Shown one piece after another: positions 12,731 to 26,200 of a DNA stretch of 64,000 nt (its first letter is position 1; each line of letters starts with the position of its first letter). The translations under genes were made by a program, and so were the position numbers. The DNA is taken from positions 16,053,001 through 16,117,000 of the forward strand of contig CM072336.1 in the NCBI GenBank assembly GCA_036874045.1, given 5' to 3'. The notes under the pieces were generated by a model. The model made no database searches. It saw nothing but the letters and a program-made list of their open reading frames with translations, and was not told the origin of the DNA. Source of the stretch: Cymodocea nodosa (lineage: Eukaryota; Streptophyta; Magnoliopsida; Alismatales; Cymodoceaceae).

Positions 12731-13450
12731 ATCCAAGCACCTATCTAAATAGTGACTAGTCTTGCTACAATGTTGACAACATATAGATTGACAACTCTCA
12801 CAAGCTCCCCCTCCACACATCTCAACCAAAAGAGGAAGAAGTGGCCATTGTATTGTGAAGGAAGGGATAGCAACAATAGAGATCCTCATGGATTTGGCAA
12901 ATGCCTCCTCAAGGTCTAACATCCTTTTTACACCAAGGATTCAACCATGAATCTGAGATGGGAACTCAAAATTCAAGTTAGACAAATAGGCTACCATTGC
13001 TAATTCTTCTTGATATTGATGTATCTAAGAGTTGATAATGGGAGGCTAATATATGTCTAGTTTGTCAAGCAGACCACATAGAGTGCAGTAATATTCTAGC
13101 ACATCTTGTCTCCTTTTGGAGTGTAAAAATCTATTTATATACATGAAAAGTCTGAGAGATGTTCTCATACCCATAAGTTTTCTTTCATGTGTTCTAGATA
13201 TTTTTGGCCTAGTGCATCATGGTTACTCCTTGTATGATAGTGGGCTTTATGTTCGACAACATCCACAAGATACACGCAGCATCATCAGCTAACTAGTGGG
13301 TGTAACTAGCATCCTTGGCATCTAAAGAAACATTGGTGGAGCTTGCAATGGACAATGGCAATTGTTTCAAAACTTTGTGACGACAACATGTAGTCCTTGT
13401 TCAATTTCTTGAAGGTGTTAGTAAAGCTTTTGATTAGAGAGTCATATTTA
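12593..13450 (-). pseudogene. Copia gag remnant with zinc knuckle
   Basis: Minus-strand 12922-12593 is open for 109 codons: LEEAFAKSMRISIVAIPSFT, then a CX2CX4HX4C nucleic-acid-binding knuckle seen as CQHCSKTSHYLDRCLDKC. From about 12950 to 13450 the gag core (SSQSFETIAIV near 13370, DHMKENLW-like blocks) is visible with many stops. Confidence 0.75.
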
Positions 13451-13919
13451 GAGGGTCACATGTAGCCATTTACCTTTATCTGATCCTACAGGAAACTTGT
13501 TGGAACAATAGTATTTGTTGCTGTAGAGATGAAATCAGTAAAAGAAAACCAAATGGATGTCAAGACAAAGTCTAAATGCACAAACATGTGAATTTTGATG
13601 ATCTACATGCAGACAAGCAGTTGGTTGCCATGATAACCTACAACATGTTTATAATCTGCAGATGTGGCTGCCTATGCCGCTGACCATACAAAAAAGGGAA
13701 AAAGGAGGCTGAGTCATCAGCCCTTAGGATTGGGGCTGCCATCCAGGGTAACCTAGGCCTATGCCTAGGGTTGTAAAGGTCCCCTAGTGCTGGCATAAAG
13801 AGAGAGGTAGAAAGCAATGGAAGTGGGAGAGGAGCCGGAGGGGGCAGTGGGTGGAAGTGCAGAGCAAGTGGTAGTTGCAGATGACTAAAGGGACGACAGT
13901 GGCTTAGGATGTCCCCTTG

Positions 13920-13931
13920 GCTCTACAACCA
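13920..13931 (-). other. Decayed primer-binding site
   Basis: Plus-strand GCTCTACAACCA is the complement of a TGGTATCAGAGC-type site (initiator-Met tRNA 3' end) with about three changes. It lies between the LTR-like sequence and gag, where a PBS belongs. Confidence 0.5.
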
Positions 13932-14003
13932 TGCTAAGGTGAAAAAGAAGCATCATCGTTTCACTAGAGAGGGCCACAAAGTATATAAAGTGAGGGTCAC
14001 AGA

Positions 14004-14040
14004 TGTGTGTATGTGTGTGGGTGTGGGTGTCTGTGTGTGC
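14004..14040. repeat. GT-rich microsatellite
   Basis: An interrupted (TG)n tract with GGGTGTGGG interruptions, in the LTR-like end of the copia relic, about 165 bp from exon E18. Confidence 0.85.
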
Positions 14041-14204
14041 AATGGATGGAATGAAGAGATTAACATAAAAAATTCTACTTTGTGCTTGTTCTCAAATAGA
14101 ACAAATGGCTTACACGAAAAACACCGTATTAAAGATGATGGAGTTTAAGCAATAGAACTGTATGAAGACCATTAAAATACATTTGTACAAAAGGAGAAGT
14201 AAAC

Positions 14205-14269
14205 CTGTATTCAACTAAGACACGCTGCAAAAGTATCTCAGCAAGTCCAAAGGATTTAACATAATCCAC
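14205..14269 (-). CDS. POL2A: POL2 exon E18, last exon found
   Basis: 65 nt between ...ataccag and gtttac. It encodes [20 protein letters not shown] and YR, matching the HYV...IIQRA-SEYR segment of plant POL2. It ends in AG of a split codon. I could not find the next exon (expected block near TVAVIECPD) in the 14.2 kb to the left, which is almost all transposon sequence, so this intron is at least 14.2 kb. Confidence 0.88.
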
Positions 14270-17200
14270 CTGGTATAAATATTAATTGACATTAGACATT
14301 TTTAAAAAATTATCCAGGAAATACAAAGCAATATTAATTGTACCTTGCATGTAACATGACTTGCTGTCAAAGAATCAACTGACGATGTTTGGCAAGCCTT
14401 ACGGAATTGTTTCTCTAGAGAAGATGAAGACAACTCCTTATTTTGAGAAGAGCTGATTACTATTACCCGTACCGTCTTGGATGTTGGAAAATATGCTATG
14501 TGCATTCCCCTTCCATCACATGAACTGAAAATATACAACATAATTACAATATACAAGTGAGCAGATGGTTATTTAGAGGTTATCATGTCCTAATAATGGG
14601 ATGGTAGTAGTCACATATCAGAATTCAGAATTTGTGTATCCTATCCCACTATGCAACAATCATCGTCATCCAGGGGTAAAGCAATAATCGACAGATTTCT
14701 GTAACAGTTAAAACACGGGTGAACTCAGGTAGGGGCATATGAGGGTAAAGCCCATACCCAAATTTGGAGAAGTATTTTTATAATATACTGAAGGTTTTAT
14801 GTAATATATTAAATCATGTATAGTTTTTAGTAAATAATTTTTAAAAATCCTTAAAAATTTTCTCTCCCTTTCTATTTTATCTCAAGTTTCATGGGAAATC
14901 TCTAATCAAGAATATGTTTGATCTGCATAAATTAAAACAAAAATGCTTTAAAGAACTTACAATTTACATTATTTGTTTTGTTGATAAACAAAATTCCATT
15001 AATTTGATTCACAAGTAAAGAAACAAGTAGTTCATTTTCCTCTAAAAAAGTGAAAATAAGTCAAATAAAATTTTCTTTTATGCATGCTTGTATGTATACA
15101 ACGTACACATTCTAGACAAATATAGTTCCAATTAATACAATGTCTCCTAATCAAAATTTGAAATTCTAAGAATAAAATCAAACATTAAATATTTTATACC
15201 TATGTTTAGAGTTCAAAACTAACTGAAATTGAAATTCATAAAAATAAAATCTATCTAAAATGCAAAACAAAGTGCTTTTTAGAGTCATGGATTGCTAAAA
15301 TCTTACTGATTCTTTGCCTCTTTCCAAGGACTTCCTTTTCTCACTTTAATTTTTCCGATGGTATAATTTATACAACTTAAAATTTATCAAAGATAAACAT
15401 TTACTACAGTCATAAGAGCCTTTTTTTTAAATAAATTCAATAGAGGATACAAATATCCATATAAATCTTGTTATCACATATCTATACAGTCATCGTAAAA
15501 TTTTCACCTGTATTAAATAATTATTTATTCTTGATCCAAATGCTCACCAATAATTTTAAAATTTTGGCCATTAAATTTGTTGTGGCTCCAAAGATGCACC
15601 ATCGATCACCACTCATATCAATGGAGGCATCAGCAGATTTGGGTGGAATGATGGAATGGAATGTTGGCATGCCACTATTCTAGATGCAGCGGTCTCTAGA
15701 ATTGAGCTGAAGCTCATTAAGATTTCATTCTTAACACAAAGTTTTACATTTTTCCCCATATATAACCCACATCACACTATTACATATTTTTACATACGAT
15801 AATTTATAGGCCCCATCGATTGACCATCCAAGCAGTATGCGAGCTGCCACCCATCCTACACATGAACACCTACTCTTATTGCAGAAATCTACATGCATGA
15901 TCGCACTCAGTTATCCTATTGTCAAGCACAGTCCCACTACATTGACCCTGTGATTGGTAAGACCTGGACCTCCAAGTCAAGATGTTTGGCAAGCATAGAA
16001 TTGTAATCTTCCCATGTGGTTAATAATTCATTTTCATCTTTCTACCAGACCAAAATTTTTGTGACTGCTTTATTCTTTTCTTTGGAAACACTGGCTTTTT
16101 ATCATTTGTGGATTGTCAAAACACAAAAAATGGAGTGAAAGTTATATTGATTCAATAACATAAGACCTCTAGACCTCTATATATAAGGAAGATCAAAAAA
16201 TTGTAAACAATGTAGGACTAAACCCACACACACCTAATATAATAATATTCTATTATCTAACACTTTCCCTCGATAGGAGCATCTAACTTGCAATAAACTC
16301 ATACATAAACAAACTAGAACAAAATAAACAAGAAAATACAAGACACAAATATAGCTAAAAGTAGAAGCAATGTAGTGTTACACAAGAAATGATGAAACCC
16401 TACTTTCAAAATTTGATGAATATGTATCCATACCATTTCAGTACTCATACTTTTACCTGTACTAGGGCATCATAATAACTAATGCTGCTACAACTCCCAT
16501 CTAGGTTATTCAGTACCACTTTTGACCCCGTCCAGGCCCTCCAACACCACCATTACCCCCATTTAGGCTGTCAACCATCACCACTGGCCACAAGTAGATG
16601 TTGGCTCATTCCATACCCCAGTGGCTGTCCTTATCAAGCCAAACTACTAGCCCTACCCTCTCCTCTTTTTACATGTGGTGAGGAGACTCCTCATTCCCCA
16701 AAATACATCATTTTTGGATGCTTCCTGCCTGAACCAGATTTCCATTGTCATTCTCTGCATGTCATGATAACTTATGGGATCTGTTCCTGTTGATCACACC
16801 ACTATTTTGTGCTGTCACAAACTTAACTTATGGAATGATTGCAAACTCCAACAGGCACCTCCATCAAACTGAATGGGATGAATTATCTACTTTGGTCTAG
16901 AGCCTTCAAAACAATTCTCTGCGCTAATAGAAAAATTCAAAGAAAAAAGGCAACAACTCCAAGGGAAAAAAATTGTAGAAATAAAACTTAAGTGCCCTTA
17001 GGCAAATGGACTTCCAGCCCTTACCATTATTTTGACATACAGAAAATTGACAAGATCTCGGCAATAGTGAATAAGACTACTTATTCACTAGTCTGTTCTC
17101 AAAACAAACAAATAAATAGCACAGAATATTAGGAACGTTACCTGTGATACAAATATATGTAAGAAATAGCTTCCAAGTAGGAGCATTCAGCAGTAGTCTT

Positions 17201-20200
17201 CATGCGAAGTTCTCTCAAACTCCATTTATCCTTGATGGTCTGAAATTTTTCCGTCTTATCTACTTTGCAAACACAACCTAGCTGAAGAATAGCATTGTAA
17301 TCCAATGGCATCTTCGTCTCATATATACCCTGGTCAAATGGTCATGAATTAACATCAAATCAATTTAATTTATAGAAGCTTCAGAGCAACATTTTATCTG
17401 GTGCAATAAAAGTTATTAAGGTGCAAGGACTAGAAAGCATTACATGAGGCATCATTCTCAACTTGGCACTAAAAAACTAACAGATATCATATATTCCAGA
17501 TTTTTTCTTTGCTATTTTATATTACTACATGAAATTATGAATTGAGATATTCTAGACAACAATTATTGTTATTCAAGGAGATCCAACCCTTGCAACAACA
17601 ACAATCCCACCAAAGCAAGAAAGTTTATGATCTTCCCACTAAAGCCAGAGAAGCCTATAGACTTGATAGTTGGGGGATGCCTAGTTCTGAGTCCTTGTTG
17701 GAGGATCTGCTCCAATAGGTGGTATTTTTGTCTTTGGTCGGTGGTCTGCTGTATGTTGTGTGTTTGTATGTGTGGAGCTTTGGCCTAATCTTCCTTGTAG
17801 TACCATAGTTTTTGGGCCTCTACCCATAAATAGAACAGAGACTTGGATTTCTAGTAAAAAAAGCAACAATCTGAATTATAATCTCACTACATGAGGTCAG
17901 CTACATAAATCTTTTTCTTCCACACATGTCTATCTATGATCAAGACTCCAGTCATAAATTTAAATATTTTCTCATAAGCCCCAGTCAACTAGATTTAGAC
18001 TTCTACTTCTTTTAGATTTTTCTACACTAATTGATTTTCTTCTACTAAGTAGTGCATTTTTGGTCTCCTAATATCAATATATCACATGTGAACTCGTTTT
18101 CTTTCCATAACCCACCACAATAGATTTCAAAGTACTTTACCATTAGTTTTTTTTAAATCAATAAAAATCATATGGAGGTCTTTTTCTTAACTTCAAAATT
18201 TTCTATTAGTTGTCTAAATAAATGAATAACTTCCATTTTTAACCACTCTAAAATAAATTTAAAATCATTTTCTATAATTTTAGTTTCATGTCTTAATCTT
18301 TGCTCAATTACCCTTTCACATAGTTTCAACTCATTAATTTAATACCACAAGAATTATTACAATTCTGTATGTTTCCCTTATTTTTAAATATAGGTATTAA
18401 AAAACTTGTTCTTCATTCATCTAGCATCTTCTTTGTATTCAAATTTATATTAAAAAACTTAGTTAAGCAATGAATCTCCACTTCACCTATACACTTCCAA
18501 TATTAGATCCAACCCTTGCACATAACAAAAGTTCATATTAGATCAGCCCTTGCACCTAACAAAAATCATATTAGATTCAAATTGCACCTCAACCAATAGA
18601 TGTTCTACTGTGTAAGTGGCAACTTGTTTGTGTAAGGATTAATAAAAATACAAAAACTAAAAACAAAAATGTGATCCATTAAGGAATATTCCATGCTTCT
18701 GAGATCATACACATAGCAGTGATCATGGATGGTTGGATCATGTCGATGGAATATTTTTAGGTTTTGGGTACCTTATACTTAAGGACATTGGGTGGTGTCA
18801 CTGTATATGGAAACACTGCCATAAAAAAGACAGATATGCCATAAGTAAATGCAACAGTAATAACTAAATGCATGTGATGATTTGCAACATTACCTCAACT
18901 TCCGGATCTGCCAGATGATTCGCAAGTTTCCTGCTTTCCACTTTAAACTCACCTTCATCGGTGATGACCTGCATATGCAACAAATGTGGTATTTGACTTA
19001 GGTTGAAAGCTTTAAATATATGTTGGAAAAAATATGAAATTTGGTACCTCAATTAAATTGAAGCATGGTTGATTACGCGGAAGAATCTTATTCACAATTC
19101 TTCCTGGGAATTCTTCAGTAACAGGTGCCCTTGAGTTGAGGTAAAACACTCGTGGGATATCAACATATATTTTAAGCATGATTCCATCAACAACAACCCA
19201 AGCAGAAAACAAGCCAAACTGTCCACCTGGGAGAAGTTGAATAATCTGATCCACAGGTAAACACAAAGTAATAAATTACCATACAAATCTTTTAGGCAAA
19301 AATTTATCCCTTCCTATTGCAGAGAAATAATTTTCTATTATTGTACCTGCCAGTGTGATCGTAAAAGTGCCAACTCTTGTCTTCTAAAGAAAGAACCAAT
19401 GCCAAAAGTATTGCTGTCAAGCTTTTGACCAATTGGATGGCTTTGACAGTTTGCTACAGCAACAGATTGATGTCCTGTCTTCACATTACCTAATCTAGAA
19501 TATTATGTATGTCAAATAAAATTCAATATAGATATTTTACAATTTTCAATCTTGTTAGATAAACACAAAATGAATGATAAAAACATAAATGAGATAAATA
19601 GTCCTTAAATTTTGATCACTTAAACATCAACTGATAAAATTTTCAATTTATTATTTTTTATGATAATCCTCGGTCCAACTTCTAATCTTGATATTTCAAA
19701 GCATTGGCCATGAACAAAGTAATGAAGACAGAGTAATATGGAATGCTAACATCAAAAGACAGATGATTTGTGCTGTGATTTCCCTTGATGCTATGGTAAT
19801 CAATAATTGTGAAACTCAATGAATTTTGACTCTGATTAAGGATGATAAAGAAATCTGTTTATCATAATTAGCCAGTGAAACTTACTGCTTACAAAAAGAT
19901 TTAGGCAAAAATTCTCTAAAAGGAACATTTTGTCGACACATCATGCATGCATTATTTGGAAGAATTTAAATTCGTGCATATCATTTTGTTACCGAAAACA
20001 AACAGTGCATAAGTTTTTCAGGATTTAACCTGTAAAAGAGCTTTCTTATGTGATAAAGAAGCAGTTGGAAAACTTAAATCAAGGTTTTTAGTTTTCCAAC
20101 AGACTAGAGACCTAAGTTAATAAATCCCATTAAAAAAAGCATGTTTCCATATCCAAACAACAATGCAACAAAGAAAATTCACAAAAACTCCTACCGACGC

Positions 20201-23200
20201 TTTTTCCTTTCTTGATGAACCTCCTTCCATTCCCTCTTCTTTATGTGAAGCCATTCTTTATAATCAATGTCTTTATTAATAATTTCCACGACATTATGAT
20301 TCACAATTATAGGTTGATGTAGTCTGGAACTAGTATCCTTTTGATGTGAGTAGAAGACTTTTTCTTGGAAACAACGAACTATGGGCTTAGGTTGACTTAT
20401 ATCAGATTTCACTTTTGACAAGAAATCTTCCACATCCATTTCTTGAGCAGTTTCTTTACTTGCTGAACTGAAGATATCCAATAACTTTTTCTGCTGAAAC
20501 CTGTTCTCTTTCTCACAGACCTTCTTACGAAGCCAATCAGGATGGGTCACTCTAGGAACAGGATTAGAAATCTGAAAATGCCAACAAAGGTGATCAGGAA
20601 AATGTAAAAAAAACAAGCATCCCAAAAAACAGTTCCAATATGTTTCACCTTCTGCATTGCTGCAGGAATGGTGATGATTTTCTGAATAGCTGAACTAAGA
20701 CGTTGCTTATAGTAGGACCAATCAATTATAGATCTTATACCAACATCAGATGAAATCTTGCACCACTTTTTCACATAGTGTTTCATAATTTCTGCAAGAA
20801 GAATAGAACTTCAATTGTATTATCAAAAATAAAATAAAAGAATTGCAAAAATACAGAATAACTGGCACCAGATTCTGTCTCAAATATCGCAACTGGGACA
20901 GCACGCTCACTTACAGGAGTCCCCTGGATGTATTAGAAGCATAAAAACATTTAAATAGCACATTCAAATAAAAGAACCACAGAAAATATTAAAAAGAAAA
21001 AGTTGACAAAGCTAAATTCCACAGGCAACAATTGAGTAAGATCATGCACTGATGACGTAAAAGCTGCAAAATAAAATGATGTAATAAATTAAAATATCAA
21101 TAACAAAGACGATCACCTTAATGTAAAAAAATTAAAAAATTTGAGCATTCTTTGCTAAGTGGAAGACAAGATGTCTTTGGGATTACCATCAATGAACCAT
21201 CAAAAGAATGCAATAACGTAAAAAGAATAGAATTTGTGGATCACAAACATGAAGATGATCAAAATAATAGAGAAAAGGAAAACAAGTCAAACAATAAAAG
21301 AATTTAATGCCAAGGTAAGGAACATTATATATGATAACAAATTGGTACCAAGCCAATGCTCTGTTAATGATATTCTCCATGTACGCTTTCTGTTGCCAAA
21401 TAATAATACATATTTCTACCATAAAGCTCGGCAAGGATGATATTATTACAACTAATGTTTGTACTTAAGCCTCCAAAACCTAACCCAAAGGAGATTGATT
21501 CCCATAAGTTACATAAGATCATGGTTGAAAGATTGATCCATATGAAGACTGATACAACCCAAACATGTAGGCCAATTTTACACTTCAAAAGAGTAAGCAA
21601 GCATGGAACTTCACACTTTTGGAAGGGTCATGAATGTATAAGAAAACAATTCTCTCAAAAAACCATTTCTATATGAAGCTTTTACAAAAAATTTATAGTA
21701 CAACACAAACCACAGATATTGACCTTTATGGAATAAGAACATGGGCAGATGCCAGTAAAATTATTTCACCTTATTTCTCTACACCACCATTGCCCACATT
21801 CCTTTCCTAGAATCACTAAAACTTTACAACACTAGATGCTTCATTCTTCTATTAACCAAGTTATTTGCATAAATTAATAGGATACCTTAACCTTTATCTG
21901 TTCATGGAAAGAATTCCAGAAGAAAATACAGAAAATCGAGAAAGAAATCAATAAAACATGTGAAATTTCATTGACAGGAATCAATTATGAATAACATGTT
22001 GACATTAACAAAAATCATTGCGGACATAAAAAAATTAGTAATGTCAATTTTACCAAGAATAGTAACCACAACCTTTAGAATCCAAACAGAAAAACCAAAA
22101 GGCTGGTATTAAAAAAATTGGCAATGTCAAAGTTACAAAGAACAGTAACCATCACCTTCAGAATTCGATTAGAAAACAAAATTGTGTATACCTGTGGCTC
22201 AGAGGCAACAATATATTGACATCGTAGCCCTTTGTCTTTAACCATTGCATCACCAAGAAAATCTGAAAGCCGTCTTGCAGTAGTCACAGCACATGACTTT
22301 TGCTCCCCATAGTCAGACAGGGACTTGCTCATTGTGCTTGATTCTGATATGTAATCAAGTAACTCACTGTCTGAAATATCAATTCCTTCGTTCTAAGAAG
22401 AAGAAAAAAAATGTTTAGCATTTAATGGGACTACCAAATATTGAAATAATAGAGTACAGTGACATCATTTTACATCTAAAAGGTCAAGCCAGCGGTTTGC
22501 AACAGAAGCAACCGCAGAGTAGCATTCTTGTAAGGTTCTTCCATGGAGGAATCTATCAAAAACTTCAGCCTGATCACATGAACAAATGAACACCAGTAAA
22601 TGTAAAAGGTCTGGTACAAATTTTACTCAAAAGAGAAAAGGGTGGTTGTAAATCCACAAATTACAGAGAAGTGACTTGCGATTAAATTTTTTAATATTTA
22701 GTATGAAAACAAAACGACTATTTTCACCAAATATTAAATATGTTCATATCTAGTGATTTAATATCTAGTAAGAAAAACAAAAGAGTATTAAATAAGGACT
22801 TCACATTCAAGACATTCATCTAGTAAGAATGGCCAAGAATAATTAATCACAAGAGATTGCAAATTTCAAAATATTATGCCATTTAACCCAAACATCAAAA
22901 GAGTTATCAAGGCATAGAAAAGTTTTTTAAGCAATCATAGAAAAGGAATAGACTAGAACATAATGAGCTTAAACATGGCCAACCATAGTTTCAAATAATG
23001 GTATTGTATCAAGAATCGGCCCTTTGGACAAAAGAAACATATCGAGGACTATATTGGTGAAATGTAATATTTTTGTAGAAACAGCAACTTGAAACTCAAA
23101 TGATAAGATAAAACAAGCAATGATAAGTATATAAAAACACCTAAATAAATTTCTAAGCAATTAATATGTATAACATGTCAATTAGACAAAGATATAATAG

Positions 23201-26200
23201 TCGTCATATACATGAGAAAAATTTTAAATCATGTACAAATAACCAAAAAAAACTCATAATGATAAATCATTTAAAATTTAAGTTATGTTTCAGTATATAT
23301 TAGGTTACATTTCAATAAAATCAAAGTAATAACTCAATGGTTATTAGGTCACATTTCAATAAATCCAAGTTACAGATCACACATAAAACATAAATTAAAA
23401 AGATTATTCATGCGATGATAGAATTTCCACAATATTCATGATTAAAAATTTTATCAATTACATGATTTGAGTAACTTATAATTTTTTATTCCTAAAATGT
23501 AGTTAATATCATTTTAAAAAATCTCATGTAAATTAATTTAAAAAATAGAAAATAAAGTTCGTGAGAATACAAGAGATAGGTGGAAAAGGAATGGTATTCA
23601 TAAGCAAACATAATTTAAAAAATAAAAAAATTACAAAAGTATCAAGATTTTTTGCGATTTTTCAATGCTTTCACCATTTTTTAAACACAAATTTTTACAT
23701 AATAATTTTTTTCTTCTCCTACTTTTTCCTTTCTTTTCTTTCTCTCCTCTTTTTCTCCCTTTTTCTTCACGTGTTTCACCATCTACTCCCTCAATTAATT
23801 TTTAATAACACATGCACCTTCTCCTCTCCTTCATTTGTCCTCTCCCCCACCCAAAAACCCTAATAGATTAATATTAGTATATATGTATGGATTACCAACT
23901 ATTTAGTTGCTAGTCGTAGAAGCCAACAAAGGTGGAAAGGGAATCTTGGATGATCGATGTACAAAAGGGGTAGAGCTCTTCTCGTCAAATCGTCATGCAC
24001 ATTCACTCTAGACCATGAAAGAGCCAATGAAAGCCCCATCTCTCGGAGCTGATCCATTAGTGTAGATTGTCTAATCCTAAAGTTTAGGTGAGTTTCTATA
24101 TTAGTGAAAAATCACCAACAAATTGATTTTTGAAACCACGTTGTTAACTACTTCAGATTAGTATATACGTGTAGCACTCTCTCTCACACCCCGTAAGAGG
24201 TCAGGGGTTTGAGGGTACAAAAAGAATGATGTAAGATCTCCCTCAAGGAAGAAAGAGGAGAGAATAGAAACGTCACCTAGTCTAATCTAAGAGAAGACTA
24301 GGAAAAACCTAATTGCAATGCATAGATACATGTAAAGTGAATGAATTCATGTAAGGTTTGCTAATCAAAGAATTTGGATAAGGATTCCAGGTATGCATAG
24401 GAAAGATATTAAGCACCTCTACACACTCAATTTCTTAACCTCTCAGATGTCTTTAAGTGTGTGATGCATGCAAGTGGCTAATTGTGCAAAAAAGAAGAGA
24501 TGAATTGATATTTTTTCCTAAATAGACAAAGAGAACTAGAGGCCTAGAAGAGGGTTGTGTGAACATCCCCTCACTCATGTGGTGAGTAGGGGAACAATCC
24601 CTATAGGGGGGTTTGTGCCTCATCGGAATCTTTGGAAAGTAAAGAAAGGAAAGTGTGAAAATTTTTAGTAGGTGTTTGTGCCGACTTGGAAACTTGGGAA
24701 AGTCAAAAAACTTTCCCAAGTATAAAAGAAAAAAATTTCCTTGATTTCAAAGACCCTTCCCTCCGAAATCTAGGAATCATCGCTCGATCTCCCATCTTGG
24801 CATCTCCCATCTTGCTTCAGGAATCGTCGCCTTGCACTCGGCATCCCCGTCTCACTGTCATCACCTCGATCACCCGTCTTGACATCTCCCATCTTGCTTC
24901 AAGAATCGTCGCCTTGTGCTCGACATCCCCGTCTCACTGTCATCGCCTTGTACTCGATCTCTCGTCTCAGCATCTCCCGTCTTGCTTCAAGAATCGTCGT
25001 TTTGCACTCGACATCCCCATCTTACTGTCATCGCCTTGCACTTGATCTCCCGTCTTGTGCTCAACAACCCCATCTCGCTGTCGTCGCCTTGCACTCGATC
25101 TCCCATCTCGACATCTCCCGTCTTGCTTCAGGAATCATCGCCTTGCGCTCAGCATCCCTGTCTTGCTATCGTCAACACCCAAACAAAAGGTGAAGTTCTT
25201 TCAACAACATAATAACATACATATACAGAATTAAATTGATATGCATCAACTTAATTTAAATATGATGTTCTAGAAAAAGGTATAAACGATGGTTTCATCA
25301 CGAATTGTGTAATTTTTGTAATTTGAAAAAACAGCATTTTTATTTTAATTGAATTGTGTAATTTTTAGATTATGCATAATTGAGCATGCCCAACATCTAA
25401 ACCAAATACAACCTTAGACTTAGGACTTCATTGTTTTATTACTTTTATATATTTATAGTACTTGCTTATTGAGTTGTCGTTGACACTATTTCATTGTTTG
25501 TGCACTTTAATTGCTTAGTACGTTGGTAACGCTCTTTGTACATTTACCTTTTTTTGAAGATTATGCTCTTTATACATTTACTCATGTTCCTCGGTTTAAT
25601 TTCTATGAATAGGGATAACCAAGGATATCCAAGAAACAATTTTTTGGAAACAAAGAAATGTTTTTTATTAAGTATATTACAGGTGACTAAACACTTGGAG
25701 GCATATCTTAGTGACCACAAAGAACTTTCACTGTGTTATTGATATGATTTCAAGTCCTCAAACTTGCACTTGGGTTAAATATCTTACCTTAATACCCAAA
25801 AAAAATTACATGTAATTGAACAAAAAATGTTATCTAACAAATTTGATAACTATGGTGGTTATATACATAATAAATGTTACAAAGAATTTATCTTGCAGCT
25901 CAGGCAATTTCTTAAGTTTAGAATGTGTTCGTTGTAACTCATCTGTGACTTGCTGGATTTGCATTGTCATATCCTTGTTCGTGAATGCCAAATGGTTCTT
26001 TTGGCCAATTTGTAGTTTTGTTTTGTGGCATTTTAATTCTTTTTATATAGATTTGTACTTTACCCCCTTTCTTGGTAATCCTTATCTTGGGTCATAAATA
26101 CAACTTATTATCTTAATCTTGATAAATTGGATGACTCTAGTCTAAATGTATTTATGTTTGTGGGGAAGATTTGGACTTGAACTTTGGTTTTCGATCAAAG

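Larger units (their letters stand above)
8860..14000 (-). mobile_element. Ty1/copia relic, minus strand, with internal insertion
   Basis: A long minus-strand copia element, read from right to left: LTR-like sequence near 13940-13990, PBS-like site 13920-13931, gag 13450-12600, protease (present twice), a stretch of foreign DNA in place of integrase, RT and RNase H 10340-9020, a purine tract (CTCCCCCTCAAGTTGG on the plus strand, 9008-9023) and a 3' LTR near 8860-9000. The two LTR areas share TTTCACTAGAGAG and ACAAAGTA motifs. All coding parts are broken. It lies left of POL2 exon E18, in the same orientation as POL2. Confidence 0.75.

Noticed and set aside
13909..14148. Plus-strand 79-codon open frame near the microsatellite
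   Set aside because: Runs through the (TG)n tract and LTR-like sequence; Val/Cys-rich stretch is a microsatellite artefact.
20191..20786. Two overlapping minus-strand open frames that look like separate small genes
   Set aside because: They are POL2 exons E11 and E12 extended through the 77-bp intron and past a donor site; the spliced reading matches the family.
21189..21676. Open frames on both strands in a POL2 intron
   Set aside because: They overlap each other, lack domain features and lie between well-supported exons E9 and E10.
24686..25212. Three overlapping plus-strand open frames of about 100-120 codons
   Set aside because: They are all produced by the 85-bp minisatellite, which lacks stops in several frames; products are repetitive and have no domain.
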